Shown here one piece after another: positions 37,698-37,732 of a stretch of DNA of 37,732 bases. Under the pieces are notes generated by a model, which worked only from the letters and a program-made list of their open reading frames with translations, was not told the origin of the DNA and ran no database searches. The stretch is from JAHELQ01 sp965603365 (lineage in GTDB: Bacteria > Acidobacteriota > Aminicenantia > UBA2199), in NCBI GenBank assembly GCA_965603365.1, contig CBFDCR010000048.1, positions 1-37,732 of the forward strand, written 5' to 3'. The position numbers and the translations under genes are program-made. The number at the start of each line of letters is the position of its first letter. The stretch's first letter is position 1.

Positions 37698-37732
37698 ATG
37701 TAGAGAGCGGGTCAGAGTTGATATTTTATTTG

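Overview
The window looks like chromosomal DNA from an uncultured, strictly anaerobic bacterium. The anaerobe call rests on the right third: [FeFe]-hydrogenase-like sensor proteins, NuoE/NuoF/NuoG-like flavin/iron-sulfur subunits and an NfnA/NfnB pair, with no oxygen-dependent enzyme visible. Genes are tightly packed with ATGA, GTGA and TGATG overlaps, and many transcription units start with a clear sigma-70-type promoter. Base composition is mid-GC with AT-rich promoters. I cannot assign a phylum from sequence alone.

Left part (1-9.7 kb), defence and mobile flavour. It opens with an 11-fold array of a GGGGTGAT core at about 21.5-bp pitch. A STAND-type ATPase with TPR repeats follows (minus strand; four of its TPR units are nearly identical in DNA). 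Next come an ORF remnant, a VapC/Phd-type toxin-antitoxin pair with an operator over its own promoter, a phosphomannomutase/phosphoglucomutase, and a large TIR-STAND-TPR protein fused in frame to a HAD phosphatase. The HAD part has its own Shine-Dalgarno sequence and ATG.

Middle (9.7-23.5 kb). The HAD part is coupled to a sugar-phosphate cyclase of the dehydroquinate synthase superfamily, an Old Yellow Enzyme-type oxidoreductase and a family-4 glycosidase. A separate promoter then drives a sugar isomerase/epimerase and a ROK kinase. Together they look like an unrecognised sugar or cyclitol pathway. After that come a membrane PP2C/SpoIIE-type phosphatase with RNase III, a decayed vapBC pair, a frameshifted PIN-like gene, an intact VapC-type pair, and a YtrA-type GntR regulator with an ABC-2 transporter operon behind a near-perfect palindromic operator. 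A phospholipid-methyltransferase-like gene is transcribed divergently from that operon.

Right part (23.5-37.7 kb). A near-consensus promoter starts a run of 16 co-oriented genes, with a second possible promoter inside it. The first genes form a sensory module: a cysteine-rich protein, four DRTGG domains, three GHKL-type ATPases (one fused to a DRTGG domain), two paralogous non-catalytic-looking [FeFe]-hydrogenase-like proteins (HydS type), a NuoE/HydC protein and a PHP phosphoesterase. The last five genes are an HndB-like ferredoxin, a HydB/NuoF flavoprotein, a NuoG-like protein without H-cluster domain, NfnA and NfnB. My inference is that the HydC, HydB, NuoG-like and Nfn proteins form an electron-bifurcating or transhydrogenase complex linking ferredoxin, NADH and NADPH. 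The HydS/DRTGG/ATPase/PHP proteins would sense redox state or H2 and control it. No catalytic hydrogenase subunit is present in the window.
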